A model generated the notes under the pieces. It ran no database searches. It had not been told where the DNA came from and saw nothing but the letters and a program-made list of their open reading frames with translations. 9,173 nucleotides of DNA, from positions 1 through 9,173 of the forward strand of contig MVJJ01000064.1 of the NCBI GenBank assembly GCA_003266145.1, written 5' to 3'. The stretch is from Methanosphaera sp. SHI613 (lineage in GTDB: Archaea > Methanobacteriota > Methanobacteria > Methanobacteriales > Methanobacteriaceae). Positions 1 to 6,564 of the stretch are shown in pieces (position 1 is the stretch's first letter; every line of letters starts with the position of its first letter). Both the position numbers and the translations under genes were made by a program.

Positions 1-987
1 GGTGTGTTTGGATGTACAATATTGTTAATTACAGGGTTAGGACTATATGAACAGATAGATGATTCAAAAGATTGGTATTTTAATGATGTTAATCATTTTG
101 AATCCAAATTGATAATTGATGATGATTTAAATTTATCTCAAATTAACTCCATTTCCCAAAAAGTTAATGGCAGTCCCATTATGGAATCATCAGTTGAAAT
201 AATAAAGGATAAAACGGAAGTGGCGTCGCTAGTCGTCACAAACAACAGTGACTTAATTACATTAACCAATGATAATCATGACAAGATAGACCTTCAGGAA
301 GATGAAGTATCCATATCAAAAAAGATGGCTGAAATGATGAATATTAGTGTTGGTGATACAATAGACTGTCGTACTATTGGATCATATAAAGATATTCATA
401 TTAAGATTGATAAGATTCATTCAAGTCCATTTTCTCAAGGATTGGTCATGTCACCACATAAACTAGAGCAGTTGGGTTTTAATTATACTCCGACAAGTAT
501 AGTAACTTCAAAACATATTACACAGGACTATGATGGCATCAGGTCCGTTACTTATCTTAATGATATGAGTAATCAATGGGACAAGATGGAAGAAACTTCA
601 ATGATAATTATTTCTTCTTTAATTATCTTTTCTGTTATACTGGCTCTGGTAATTCTTTATAACTTGAATTCGATATCATTTACAGAAATGGAAAATGAAA
701 TTGCAACACTTAAAATTTTAGGTTTTAAAACCACCTATCTTGCTAAGTTATTGGCAACACAAAGTTTAGCTTTCATTATTGTTGGATTCCTACTGGGCAT
801 ACCTATCAGTTATTATATCCTATCAATTCTGATAACATTGTTCGGAAAAGACATATATCTTGTACCAACAATATCACTTACAAATTTGGTGGTGACATTT
901 GTAATAATAATATCAGTTTCAATGATTATGAATTTATACTTCCTACGAAAAATTAGAAAATTTGATATGGCAAATTACCTTAAGTAA
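1..987 (+). CDS. ABC transporter permease, FtsX/MacB type (3' part; gene starts before the window)
   Basis: This is the last 328 residues of a membrane permease whose start lies upstream; the frame is open from base 1 (GGT), so the GTG at 4 is an internal codon. Residues about 3-15 (FGCTILLITGLGL) are the end of a membrane helix. Residues about 16-200 form a soluble, probably extracytoplasmic domain. Three hydrophobic helices follow at about 201-223, 250-282 and 293-318, the usual C-terminal FtsX domain. 'EIATLKILGFKTTYLAKLL' between the first two matches the cytoplasmic coupling segment of FtsX/MacB permeases, and the basic C-terminus (LRKIRKFDMANYLK) is typical. The N-terminal part of the seen segment resembles the middle of large two-FtsX-domain permeases, so the full protein is probably about 700-800 residues (inference). 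It should pair with the ATPase encoded next. The substrate cannot be read from sequence; lipoprotein, peptide or drug export are family possibilities. Confidence 0.85.
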   Translation, partial: GVFGCTILLITGLGLYEQIDDSKDWYFNDVNHFESKLIIDDDLNLSQINSISQKVNGSPIMESSVEIIKDKTEVASLVVTNNSDLITLTNDNHDKIDLQEDEVSISKKMAEMMNISVGDTIDCRTIGSYKDIHIKIDKIHSSPFSQGLVMSPHKLEQLGFNYTPTSIVTSKHITQDYDGIRSVTYLNDMSNQWDKMEETSMIIISSLIIFSVILALVILYNLNSISFTEMENEIATLKILGFKTTYLAKLLATQSLAFIIVGFLLGIPISYYILSILITLFGKDIYLVPTISLTNLVVTFVIIISVSMIMNLYFLRKIRKFDMANYLK

Positions 988-1011
988 TAAATAATATAAT
1001 ATAAAATGATG

Positions 1012-1032
1012 ATTTATAAGAAAGATATAAAC
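1012..1032 (+). promoter_or_regulatory. Possible TATA element for the ABC ATPase gene
   Basis: The 120-base gap between permease and ATPase contains TTTATAAG (1013-1020) and a second AT-rich stretch, GATATAAA. Either could serve as an archaeal TATA box, giving a leader of about 60-70 bases. Such AT-rich motifs are common by chance here, and read-through from the permease gene is equally possible. Confidence 0.25.
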
Positions 1033-1107
1033 CAAATAACAGTAATATACGCTTCTACAAATTACTTGATTGCATAAAAAACATTGAAAAAATAGAAGGT
1101 TATACTT

Positions 1108-1812
1108 ATGAGCACTTTAATTGAATTTAAAAATGTTAATAAAACATACCAATCTGGAAATTATTTTGTAAAAGCAATGGATGATGTGAATTTTAAAATT
1201 GGTAAGGGAGAATTCGTAGTTATACTAGGACCATCCGGTGCCGGTAAATCCACATTACTAAATCTTTTAGGTGGACTCGATTCAGTAACATCAGGTGAAG
1301 TAATAGTCAAAGGCAATCACGTAGAATTATTTGATGATAATCAATTAACTAATTACAGAGCCAATAATGTTGGCTTTGTTTTTCAGTTTTATAACTTAAT
1401 TCCTAACCTTACCGCCCAGGAAAATATTGAATTGATGACTGAAATAGTGGATTTCGATATTGATGGGCAGGAACTGTTAGATTTGGTTGGTCTTAAAACA
1501 CATGCAAATCGTTTTCCTGCACAGCTGTCCGGTGGAGAACAGCAAAGAGTGGCAATTGCAAGGGCGATTGCTAAGAAACCTACTATGCTTTTATGTGATG
1601 AACCAACAGGCGCTCTTGACTCAATAACAGGCATGTCCATTTTAAATTTACTCCAGCAAATGTGCAAAGATCTCAATACAACTGTCATCATAGTTACACA
1701 TAACGAGATTTTATCATCAGCTGCAGACAAGACAATCAAAATAAAAAATGGTAAAATTGAAAGTATAACCGTTAATCCAATGCCTAAAAAAGTCTCCCAA
1801 TTAGAATTATGA
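1108..1812 (+). CDS. ABC transporter ATP-binding protein, MacB/LolD-like family
   Basis: This 234-residue cytoplasmic ATPase powers the FtsX-type permease encoded just upstream. All nucleotide-binding motifs are intact: Walker A GPSGAGKST (41-49), Q-loop Gln93 in FVFQFYNL, signature LSGGEQQR (140-147), Walker B LLCDEP with catalytic Glu165, D-loop GALD (168-171) and the switch His198 in VTHN. The signature and the 'PTGALDS' and 'FQFYNLIPNLTAQENI' segments are typical of the MacB/LolD/YvrO family that works with FtsX-domain permeases in mechanotransmission or export rather than import. The length is normal for the family. ATG at 1108 is preceded by AGAAGG (a weak Shine-Dalgarno site). Order is permease then ATPase, with no substrate-binding protein in view, which fits an exporter. 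The substrate is unknown. Confidence 0.95.
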   Translation: MSTLIEFKNVNKTYQSGNYFVKAMDDVNFKIGKGEFVVILGPSGAGKSTLLNLLGGLDSVTSGEVIVKGNHVELFDDNQLTNYRANNVGFVFQFYNLIPNLTAQENIELMTEIVDFDIDGQELLDLVGLKTHANRFPAQLSGGEQQRVAIARAIAKKPTMLLCDEPTGALDSITGMSILNLLQQMCKDLNTTVIIVTHNEILSSAADKTIKIKNGKIESITVNPMPKKVSQLEL

Positions 1813-1830
1813 ACTTTCAATAACATATAA

Positions 1831-1847
1831 TTCTTTTATCTATTTTT
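1831..1847 (+). terminator. T-rich stop region after the ABC ATPase gene
   Basis: About 20 bases after the stop codon the sequence runs TTCTTTTATCTATTTTT. Archaeal transcription commonly ends at such oligo-T tracts without a hairpin. The tracts are interrupted, so the call is tentative. Confidence 0.4.
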
Positions 1848-1996
1848 AAATTATTTACATTCTAAAGTTATTCATGGATTATCAGCTAATTTTTGATTTA
1901 ACTCATTTGGTAAATTATTATTTCAGAGATTATACAATAATTATGTAAATAAAAAATGAATAAATATGATATAATTTTTATATAATAGAAATTAGT

Positions 1997-2008
1997 TATA
2001 TAATATAT
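1997..2008 (+). promoter_or_regulatory. TATA-box region of the adhesin-like gene
   Basis: TATATAATATAT lies about 45-55 bases upstream of the chosen ATG at 2052. An archaeal start site about 25 bases downstream would fall near 2025-2030, inside the palindrome at 2018-2034. A second TATA-like stretch (TTTTTATATAAT, 1975-1986) could give an earlier start near 2005. Confidence 0.5.
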
Positions 2009-2017
2009 GATAAAAAA

Positions 2018-2034
2018 TTATTCAATTTGAATAA
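2018..2034. promoter_or_regulatory. 17-base perfect palindrome at the adhesin-like promoter
   Basis: TTATTCAA (2018-2025) and TTGAATAA (2027-2034) are perfect inverted arms around one central T. The element lies between the likely TATA box and the Shine-Dalgarno site, overlapping the expected transcription start. It could be an operator for a dimeric regulator, or form a 7-base-pair hairpin in the leader. No regulator is encoded in view. Confidence 0.5.
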
Positions 2035-2051
2035 TGATTGGAAGAATAACT

Positions 2052-4466
2052 ATGAAAATAAAAAATTTAATTTTCTTTCTTGCATTACTAACTTTACTAA
2101 TTAGTATTGTAAGTGCTGCAGATGTCTCTGAGGATGTTAGCAGCACTTCTGATGTCAATGAACAAGTAATGCAGGATACACAATCAGAAATTGTCAATGA
2201 CAATAATAATATCAATGATAATATACAGACAGAAAAAAATGTAAAAACTCAAATAAGCGATAATACAACAAAAGTTATTGAAGAAGACACATACTCTGAT
2301 GATATTGAACAAACACAAACAGATGAAAATCTAACAATTGAAGAGAATATAAATGATATATCTGAAAATGAATCAACAGAGGATGCTGATGATGAAACAA
2401 TCATTAATAATCCAACAATAACCGTTGATAACAAAAATATCAAAGAAGCATCAAATGATGATGGTGATGTAACTGATTCATCAAATAATGGATTATTACA
2501 ACAGATTAAAGATTCACTTCTTAATATTGATGTGGATAGTTTAATCATTTCATTAAATAATACAATTAATAATCTTAAAGATAAGTTAAATGCAAGTGGT
2601 AGAATCAGTGAATTAAACGATACACTTAATAATTTAACCCAAAAATTAGATAACGATGACTTAATTAATTCATTAAATCAATCTATTAATAGTATCACAG
2701 AAAATATAAATTCAGGCAATTGGATTAATTCATTAAATGATAACCTTGCAAACCTAACTGAAAATTTAAATACGAGTGATTTGATTAATAAAATCAATGG
2801 CACTTATACTAATCTTACAGATAAAATAACTTCAGGAGATTATTTGGCATCATTAAATGAAGATATCAATAACCTTAAAGAAAAAATAAATTCTGGCGAT
2901 TATGCTGGTGTAATTAATGATACTGTTAATAAACTTTCATCAAAATTAAATGCAAGCGATTTAATTAGTTTACTTAATGATACTTTAAATACTATCACAG
3001 ATAATATAAATTCTGGAAATTATACTAAGTTATTAAATGACAGTGCTAATAACCTTACAGATAAATTAAATACATCCAATTTAATTGATTCACTTGATAA
3101 TGCACTCGATAATCTTACAGATAATTTGAATGCAAGTGGTTTAATTGATTCCATTAACGGTACTTATAACAATATTTCTCAAAAAATAAACATTACAGGA
3201 TTACTTGATTCACTTAACAAAACTCTCAATGATCTTAAACAAAGATTAAATTCTACAACTCTACCTAATTCAACTGATGTGATTAATAACATTACACAAA
3301 GATTAAATCTAATTAATCTAATAAATTCAATTCAGGAAAAATTAAATGTATCAAAATTAATAAATGGAAGTAAAGATATTAGTACTATCATTAAAGAAAT
3401 AGGAGATTTATATAATCAAGTAGACACAATAAAGAATTTAATTGATCAACTACTTCACCCTACCCACAATATAAAAGTAATTGCAACACCTACAAGTGGA
3501 ATATTGGGTGAAAAACTTGTACTTAATGCAATAGTAACTGACAGCAACGATAAAATGATAAATGAAGGATATGTAATATTCAAAATCAACGGAATAACAT
3601 TAAAAGACGATGGTAAACTCACAGGCACATCACTTCCACTTAAAGTAAGAGTATTAAACGGAGTAGCAGCAACAGCAATTAATCTTGATTTAGATATGAA
3701 AAGTGCAACCAAATATATAGCAAGTTATCTTGGAACCAAGAAATATAATTCATCTGTAAGTAATGAAGCAAAAATACAAGTTTCCAAAAGAAATGCGAGC
3801 ATAGAAGTATCAAGTGATAAAAAGACAATCAAACAGGGACAAGTACTAACAATAACTGCAAAAGTATATGATACAACAAAGGGTAAAAAATCAACTAACC
3901 TAACAAAATATGATGATGAATTTGTATTCTTTAAAGTAAATGGAATCACACTTAAAGATTCAAATGGACAAATGTTAAAAGCAAAAATTAAAAATGGAAT
4001 AGCAACAGTCAACTATACAATACCATTAGGATTATCTTGTGTAACTGATGGAAAAACTATGACAATTAAAAATCATACAATACTTGCACAGTTCTACAAT
4101 AAAAATTACCAAGAAGATATCCGTAACACTTCCACATTCCAAGTTGAAAAATCAAACATTACACTTACAATAACAAATGCAACAGTAAATAACAAAACAC
4201 ATAAACTTTCACTTAAAACAACAATCAAAGACTACCTCGGCAATATAGTTAAAGGTCCAAATAAATTCATTATCAAAATCAATGGAATAACCCTTAAAAA
4301 TGACACACAAGCAATGTATTATTATTCAACTGACGGAATATTAAACCTTGAAAACATTGACATACCATCATTGAATAAATACACAAACATCGAAGTGGTA
4401 ACACAGGACAGATTAGCTTATAATAATCAGAGAAATACCACTACAGAAATTAAAGTATTAAACTAA
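2052..4466 (+). CDS. Secreted adhesin-like protein with 20-residue tandem repeats and three Ig-like domains
   Basis: This is a surface or secreted protein of 804 residues, of the adhesin-like type abundant in gut Methanobacteriales. I start it at ATG 2052 because a clean signal peptide follows (basic MKIKN, a hydrophobic core, then VSAAD as likely cleavage near 22-24) and TTGGAAGAA lies 6-14 bases upstream. The in-frame ATG at 2034 would add six residues inside the palindrome. Residues about 25-150 are acidic, Asp/Glu/Asn/Thr-rich linker. Residues 159-398 are twelve tandem 20-residue repeats, roughly L-N-A-S-D-L-I-x-S-L-N-D-T-L-N-N-L-T-D-K, rich in N-glycosylation sequons and predicted helical. 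After a further degenerate helical stretch, three beta-rich Ig-like domains begin near 472, 580 and 700, each with K-I/V-N-G-I-T-L-K-D/N (at 511, 628 and 742). I see no C-terminal membrane anchor or recognisable pseudomurein-binding repeat. Its role in attachment to host, polysaccharide or partner cells is inferred from the class only. Confidence 0.85.
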   Translation: MKIKNLIFFLALLTLLISIVSAADVSEDVSSTSDVNEQVMQDTQSEIVNDNNNINDNIQTEKNVKTQISDNTTKVIEEDTYSDDIEQTQTDENLTIEENINDISENESTEDADDETIINNPTITVDNKNIKEASNDDGDVTDSSNNGLLQQIKDSLLNIDVDSLIISLNNTINNLKDKLNASGRISELNDTLNNLTQKLDNDDLINSLNQSINSITENINSGNWINSLNDNLANLTENLNTSDLINKINGTYTNLTDKITSGDYLASLNEDINNLKEKINSGDYAGVINDTVNKLSSKLNASDLISLLNDTLNTITDNINSGNYTKLLNDSANNLTDKLNTSNLIDSLDNALDNLTDNLNASGLIDSINGTYNNISQKINITGLLDSLNKTLNDLKQRLNSTTLPNSTDVINNITQRLNLINLINSIQEKLNVSKLINGSKDISTIIKEIGDLYNQVDTIKNLIDQLLHPTHNIKVIATPTSGILGEKLVLNAIVTDSNDKMINEGYVIFKINGITLKDDGKLTGTSLPLKVRVLNGVAATAINLDLDMKSATKYIASYLGTKKYNSSVSNEAKIQVSKRNASIEVSSDKKTIKQGQVLTITAKVYDTTKGKKSTNLTKYDDEFVFFKVNGITLKDSNGQMLKAKIKNGIATVNYTIPLGLSCVTDGKTMTIKNHTILAQFYNKNYQEDIRNTSTFQVEKSNITLTITNATVNNKTHKLSLKTTIKDYLGNIVKGPNKFIIKINGITLKNDTQAMYYYSTDGILNLENIDIPSLNKYTNIEVVTQDRLAYNNQRNTTTEIKVLN
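2526..3245 (+). repeat. Twelve tandem 60-base coding repeats
   Basis: This is a tandem array of exactly 60-base units without a single insertion or deletion, encoding residues 159-398 of the adhesin-like protein. Units are diverged in DNA but keep fixed columns: Leu/Ile at unit positions 1, 7, 10, 14 and 17, Asn at 2, 11 and 16. Leu/Ile spacing of 3 and 4 suggests an amphipathic helix or coiled-coil rod. The pattern fades after 3245 (a 19-residue unit containing Pro). Confidence 0.85.
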
Positions 4467-4477
4467 TCCCCCAAACT

Positions 4478-4490
4478 TTCTCTTTTTTTT
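4478..4490 (+). terminator. Oligo-T terminator after the adhesin-like gene
   Basis: TTCTCTTTTTTTT starts 11 bases after the stop codon and includes eight consecutive T. This matches the hairpin-independent T-tract terminators of archaea. Confidence 0.65.
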
Positions 4491-4947
4491 AATAAATAGA
4501 ATAACTGAACTATTTTTTCTGTTTATATTATTTATAACCAATAGAACTTAAAAAATTATACCTCAACGTCAATACATAGCATATTATTAATACTTATTAA
4601 GATTAATTAAATGTGACTGAAAACTATTGGCATATGTGACCTTGATTTTGAAGATTATCTGATTAATTGATTTAAATTGAAATATGATTGTTTAGAACAA
4701 TATTTCTTAAATTTCTAACTCATAAGAATCACTTTGTGAGTAAACATCAACATCATATCTAATCAACAACGTTAATTTTTGAACTGTCAAATCATGTAAA
4801 CATCATATTAAACCATGAAAAGAGTATATTGTTGCTTAATTTATACTTAAACTATGAAAGAAAAAAATGTGAATTCTACAAAAATATATGTCTTATATTG
4901 AAATACCAAAAATAGCAACATAACATATTTAAGTAATGTTAAACATA
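4491..4947. other. Long AT-rich spacer without a recognisable gene
   Basis: I see no coding frame of length, no tRNA-like T-loop and no transposon end here. It contains a six-base inverted repeat (ATTGTT-TAG-AACAAT, 4687-4701), a 9-pair hairpin at 4718-4741, a short inverted repeat TAACAT/ATGTTA (4921-4941) and a 10-base direct repeat GTAAACATCA (4740-4749 and 4796-4805). A small non-coding RNA is possible but nothing identifies a family. No relic of a protein gene is visible. Confidence 0.5.
4718..4741. other. Imperfect 9-pair hairpin in the spacer
   Basis: ACTCATAAG (4718-4726) can pair with TTTGTGAGT (4733-4741), leaving a six-base loop AATCAC. Seven pairs are Watson-Crick and two are G-U wobbles on the + strand. 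It is not followed by a T tract, so it is not an intrinsic terminator. It could be part of a small RNA or a chance fold. Confidence 0.3.
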
Positions 4948-4957
4948 AATTATATTA
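4948..4957 (+). promoter_or_regulatory. Probable TATA box of the translation-gene cluster
   Basis: AATTATATTA is the best TATA-like element close to the first gene (start at 5056). It predicts transcription from about 4975-4985, within the nested inverted repeat. That would leave a leader of roughly 75 bases carrying the Shine-Dalgarno site at 5039-5043. AT-rich context limits confidence. Confidence 0.35.
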
Positions 4958-4960
4958 TTG

Positions 4961-5020
4961 TTCTTAAGTTAATTATCTAGATTTTATGATTGTCATAAAG
5001 TCATTCCTTGCACTTAAGAA
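4961..5020. promoter_or_regulatory. Two nested, co-centred inverted repeats upstream of the translation cluster
   Basis: The outer arms are TTCTTAAGT (4961-4969) and ACTTAAGAA (5012-5020), perfect over 9 bases. The inner arms are GATTTTATGA (4980-4989) and TCATAAAGTC (4993-5002), 10 pairs with one G-T wobble and a 3-base loop. Both share a centre at about 4991. As RNA this folds into a 60-base hairpin with a roughly symmetrical internal loop. As DNA it is a two-tier palindrome across the likely transcription start. Function is unknown; an operator or leader structure controlling the downstream genes is inference. Confidence 0.55.
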
Positions 5021-5055
5021 GAATATTCTATACTTTTTTAGAGGATTAGATATTT

Positions 5056-5373
5056 TTGAGCAGAAGAAAACGACCTAAATGGACAAACAATATCGCGTTG
5101 GAGCGTATGGAGATTTTATTTAATCTCGCCGAGAAGGAGTTTTCCAAGCATCCGGAAAGATCTAATCGTTATGTTAAGTTAACTCGTAGTATCTCTACCA
5201 GATATAATATTACATTACCACGTTATTGGCGAGGAAGGTTTTGTAAGAAATGTAATTCATTCCTCAAGCCCGGAGCTAACTTAAGAGTAAGACTTTCAGG
5301 TGATTGTATATCAAGAACATGTCTTGAATGCGGTCATACAACGAGAGTATTATACACTCCTAAGCAAGATTAG
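5056..5373 (+). CDS. rnp4: Ribonuclease P protein component 4 (Rpr2/Rpp21 family)
   Basis: This 105-residue protein is a subunit of archaeal RNase P, the ribonucleoprotein that removes 5' leaders from precursor tRNA; it normally works as a pair with Rpp29. The zinc ribbon is visible: Cys63 and Cys66 (FCKKC) with Cys89 and Cys92 (TCLEC), spaced as in Rpp21. The N-terminal half is helical and basic (ERMEILFNLAEKEF... NRYVKLTRSISTRYNI), followed by LPRYWRGRFCKKC, typical of the family. Translation starts at TTG 5056, an unusual start supported by AGAGG (5039-5043) about 12 bases upstream and by the family-like MSRRKRPKW N-terminus. It is the first gene of the cluster and the next gene follows after 19 bases. 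Confidence 0.93.
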   Translation: MSRRKRPKWTNNIALERMEILFNLAEKEFSKHPERSNRYVKLTRSISTRYNITLPRYWRGRFCKKCNSFLKPGANLRVRLSGDCISRTCLECGHTTRVLYTPKQD

Positions 5374-5381
5374 GTTTATAA

Positions 5382-5387
5382 GAGTGA
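5382..5387 (+). promoter_or_regulatory. Shine-Dalgarno site that fixes the CRM protein start
   Basis: GAGTGA lies 5 bases before ATG 5393. The open frame runs back to an ATG at 5300, but that extension lies inside the RNase P gene and has no such site, so 5393 is preferred. Confidence 0.6.
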
Positions 5388-5392
5388 TTTAT

Positions 5393-5656
5393 ATGAGCAA
5401 AGTCCAGAGTAAAAAAGAAATAATGAGAAATTCCTTAAATGCGGTTGAAATTAATATTGGAAAAAATGGTATTAATGAAAACGTATTTGAAGAAATCAGA
5501 CGTCAACTTAAAAATGGTGAAATTGTAAAGGTACGGTTCAGCCGGAACATAGCATCCAACAAGGATGAATTCCTGAATGAAATCGTGACTAATACTAAAA
5601 GTCAGCTTGTTGACGTTAGAGGTAATGTTGCAGTATTATACAAAAGGAAAAGATAA
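5393..5656 (+). CDS. YhbY-like CRM-domain RNA-binding protein
   Basis: This 87-residue protein consists almost entirely of one CRM (chloroplast RNA splicing and ribosome maturation) domain, the family of bacterial YhbY, which associates with pre-50S ribosomes. Visible signatures are the GxxG loop GKNG (23-26) in 'VEINIGKNGINENVFEEI', the basic 'LKNGEIVKVRFSRN' strand region, and the ending 'LVDVRGNVAVLYKRKR', matching the CRM G-x-x-x-x-L-Y-R/K end. The protein is strongly basic, as expected for an rRNA- or tRNA-binding protein. The start at ATG 5393 gives the normal family length. It lies 19 bases after the RNase P gene and 62 before S19e, so a job in RNA processing or ribosome assembly is likely; the exact RNA target is not known from sequence. 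Confidence 0.88.
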   Translation: MSKVQSKKEIMRNSLNAVEINIGKNGINENVFEEIRRQLKNGEIVKVRFSRNIASNKDEFLNEIVTNTKSQLVDVRGNVAVLYKRKR

Positions 5657-5718
5657 ATCTCTAAAAGATTATAGTCTTCATTTAAAATATATTAATTTAA
5701 TAGGAGGCAAATTAAACC

Positions 5719-6156
5719 ATGACAACAGCATTCGATGTACCTGCTGATAGTTTAATTAGCGCAGTAAGTAAAGAATTAAAAGAAAATGATAAAATTAACG
5801 AACCTTCATGGGCACAGTTTGTAAAAACCGGTGTACATAAAGAACGCAGACCTGAAAACCCAGATTGGTGGTATGTAAGAACTGCTGCATTACTCAGAAG
5901 AGTATATGTGGATGGTCCTGTAGGACTCAGCAGATTACAAACCAAATACGGTGGTAACAAAGATAGAGGAACTAATCCTGAAAAATTCAGAAAAGGTAGT
6001 GGATCCATAATTAGAACAGCTTTACAACAATTAGAAGAAGCAGGATACGTACAAAAAACCGAAGAAGGAAGATGTGTAACACCTGCAGGTCAATCTTACT
6101 TAGATAATAAAGCAACTGAATTAATTAAGGACATACCTGAATTATCAAAATATTAA
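5719..6156 (+). CDS. rps19e: 30S ribosomal protein S19e
   Basis: This is an archaeal/eukaryotic small-subunit protein of 145 residues, needed for head assembly and late pre-rRNA maturation of the small subunit in eukaryotes. It is recognised by WAQFVKTG (31-38), the hallmark DWWYVRTAALLRR (49-61), the winged-helix segment GSIIRTALQQLEEAGYV (95-111) and GRCVTPAGQ (117-125), the family's 'GR-x-L-T-P-x-G' motif. Length is normal and no residue is obviously missing. ATG 5719 follows a strong Shine-Dalgarno site, AGGAGG (5702-5707). The 62-base gap before it contains an AT-rich stretch but no clear separate promoter, so co-transcription with the two genes upstream is likely. Confidence 0.97.
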   Translation: MTTAFDVPADSLISAVSKELKENDKINEPSWAQFVKTGVHKERRPENPDWWYVRTAALLRRVYVDGPVGLSRLQTKYGGNKDRGTNPEKFRKGSGSIIRTALQQLEEAGYVQKTEEGRCVTPAGQSYLDNKATELIKDIPELSKY

Positions 6157-6186
6157 GTATTGAAATGTTAATGGAGTTGTATTATC

Positions 6187-6543
6187 ATGAGTGAACTTGA
6201 TGATATTAGACGCAGAAGAATGGAACAGTTAAGACAGCAACAGATGCAGATGCAACAACAACAGGGTATGAATTACCAGCAAATGCAACAAGAAGAGCAG
6301 ATGAGACAACAATACGAAGAACAGAAGAAACAAGCCTTAAGACAAATATTAACTCCCGAAGCACGTCAAAGACTAGCAAACCTTAGATTAACAAAACCTG
6401 AACATGTGAATGCATTGGAGATGCAGTTAATTCAATTGGCTGAAGCTAGACAGATTCAGATTCCAGTTACTGATGCAACTTTAAAGCAGATTCTAAGACA
6501 AATGACCGGTCAAAAACGTGAAATTCACATTACAAGAAAATAA
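6187..6543 (+). CDS. PDCD5/TFAR19-family DNA-binding protein
   Basis: This 118-residue protein is the archaeal homologue of human PDCD5. Archaeal members are small helical proteins reported to bind double-stranded DNA and placed next to S19e in many genomes; human PDCD5 also binds chaperonin. The N-terminus MSELDDIRRRRMEQLRQQQ and the core 'ILTPEARQRLANLRLTKPEHVNALEMQLIQLAEARQI' (54-90), followed by 'TDATLKQILRQMTGQKREIHITRK', are unmistakable. The segment 14-49 is unusually Gln-rich (18 of 36 residues). ATG 6187 is preceded by GGAG (6173-6176). It lies 30 bases after S19e and 21 before the PP-loop gene, consistent with one transcript. Confidence 0.95.
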   Translation: MSELDDIRRRRMEQLRQQQMQMQQQQGMNYQQMQQEEQMRQQYEEQKKQALRQILTPEARQRLANLRLTKPEHVNALEMQLIQLAEARQIQIPVTDATLKQILRQMTGQKREIHITRK

Positions 6544-6564
6544 TAATAGATTCTGTGTATTTTT

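Noticed and set aside
1389..1826. Open frame on the minus strand across the ABC ATPase gene
   Set aside because: It is antisense to a gene with all ABC motifs intact and has no family resemblance; the same applies to the other minus-strand frames at 2018-2548, 3455-4012, 5712-6008, 6712-7031 and 7911-8420.
2034..2051. Earlier ATG for the adhesin-like protein
   Set aside because: It sits in the palindrome, lacks a ribosome binding site and would put MIGRIT ahead of a standard signal peptide.
2526..3245. CRISPR-like impression from the regular 60-base spacing
   Set aside because: There is no conserved repeat separated by unique spacers; the array is coding, in frame and diverged throughout.
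4608..4670. Possible box C/D guide RNA around the two ATGTGAC copies and CTGA
   Set aside because: Neither copy matches the C-box RTGATGA and the C and D elements are not properly spaced.
4740..4805. Direct repeat GTAAACATCA as a possible attachment or insertion-site duplication
   Set aside because: Only 10 AT-rich bases, 46 bases apart, with no mobile-element gene or terminal repeats between.
5300..5392. Longer start for the CRM-domain protein at ATG 5300
   Set aside because: The extra 31 residues lie mostly within the RNase P gene in another frame and do not resemble the family; ATG 5393 has a Shine-Dalgarno site and gives normal length.
5681..5694. TATA-like TTTAAAATATATTA upstream of S19e as a separate promoter
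   Set aside because: A start 25 bases downstream would fall after the strong Shine-Dalgarno site at 5702-5707 and remove it from the message.
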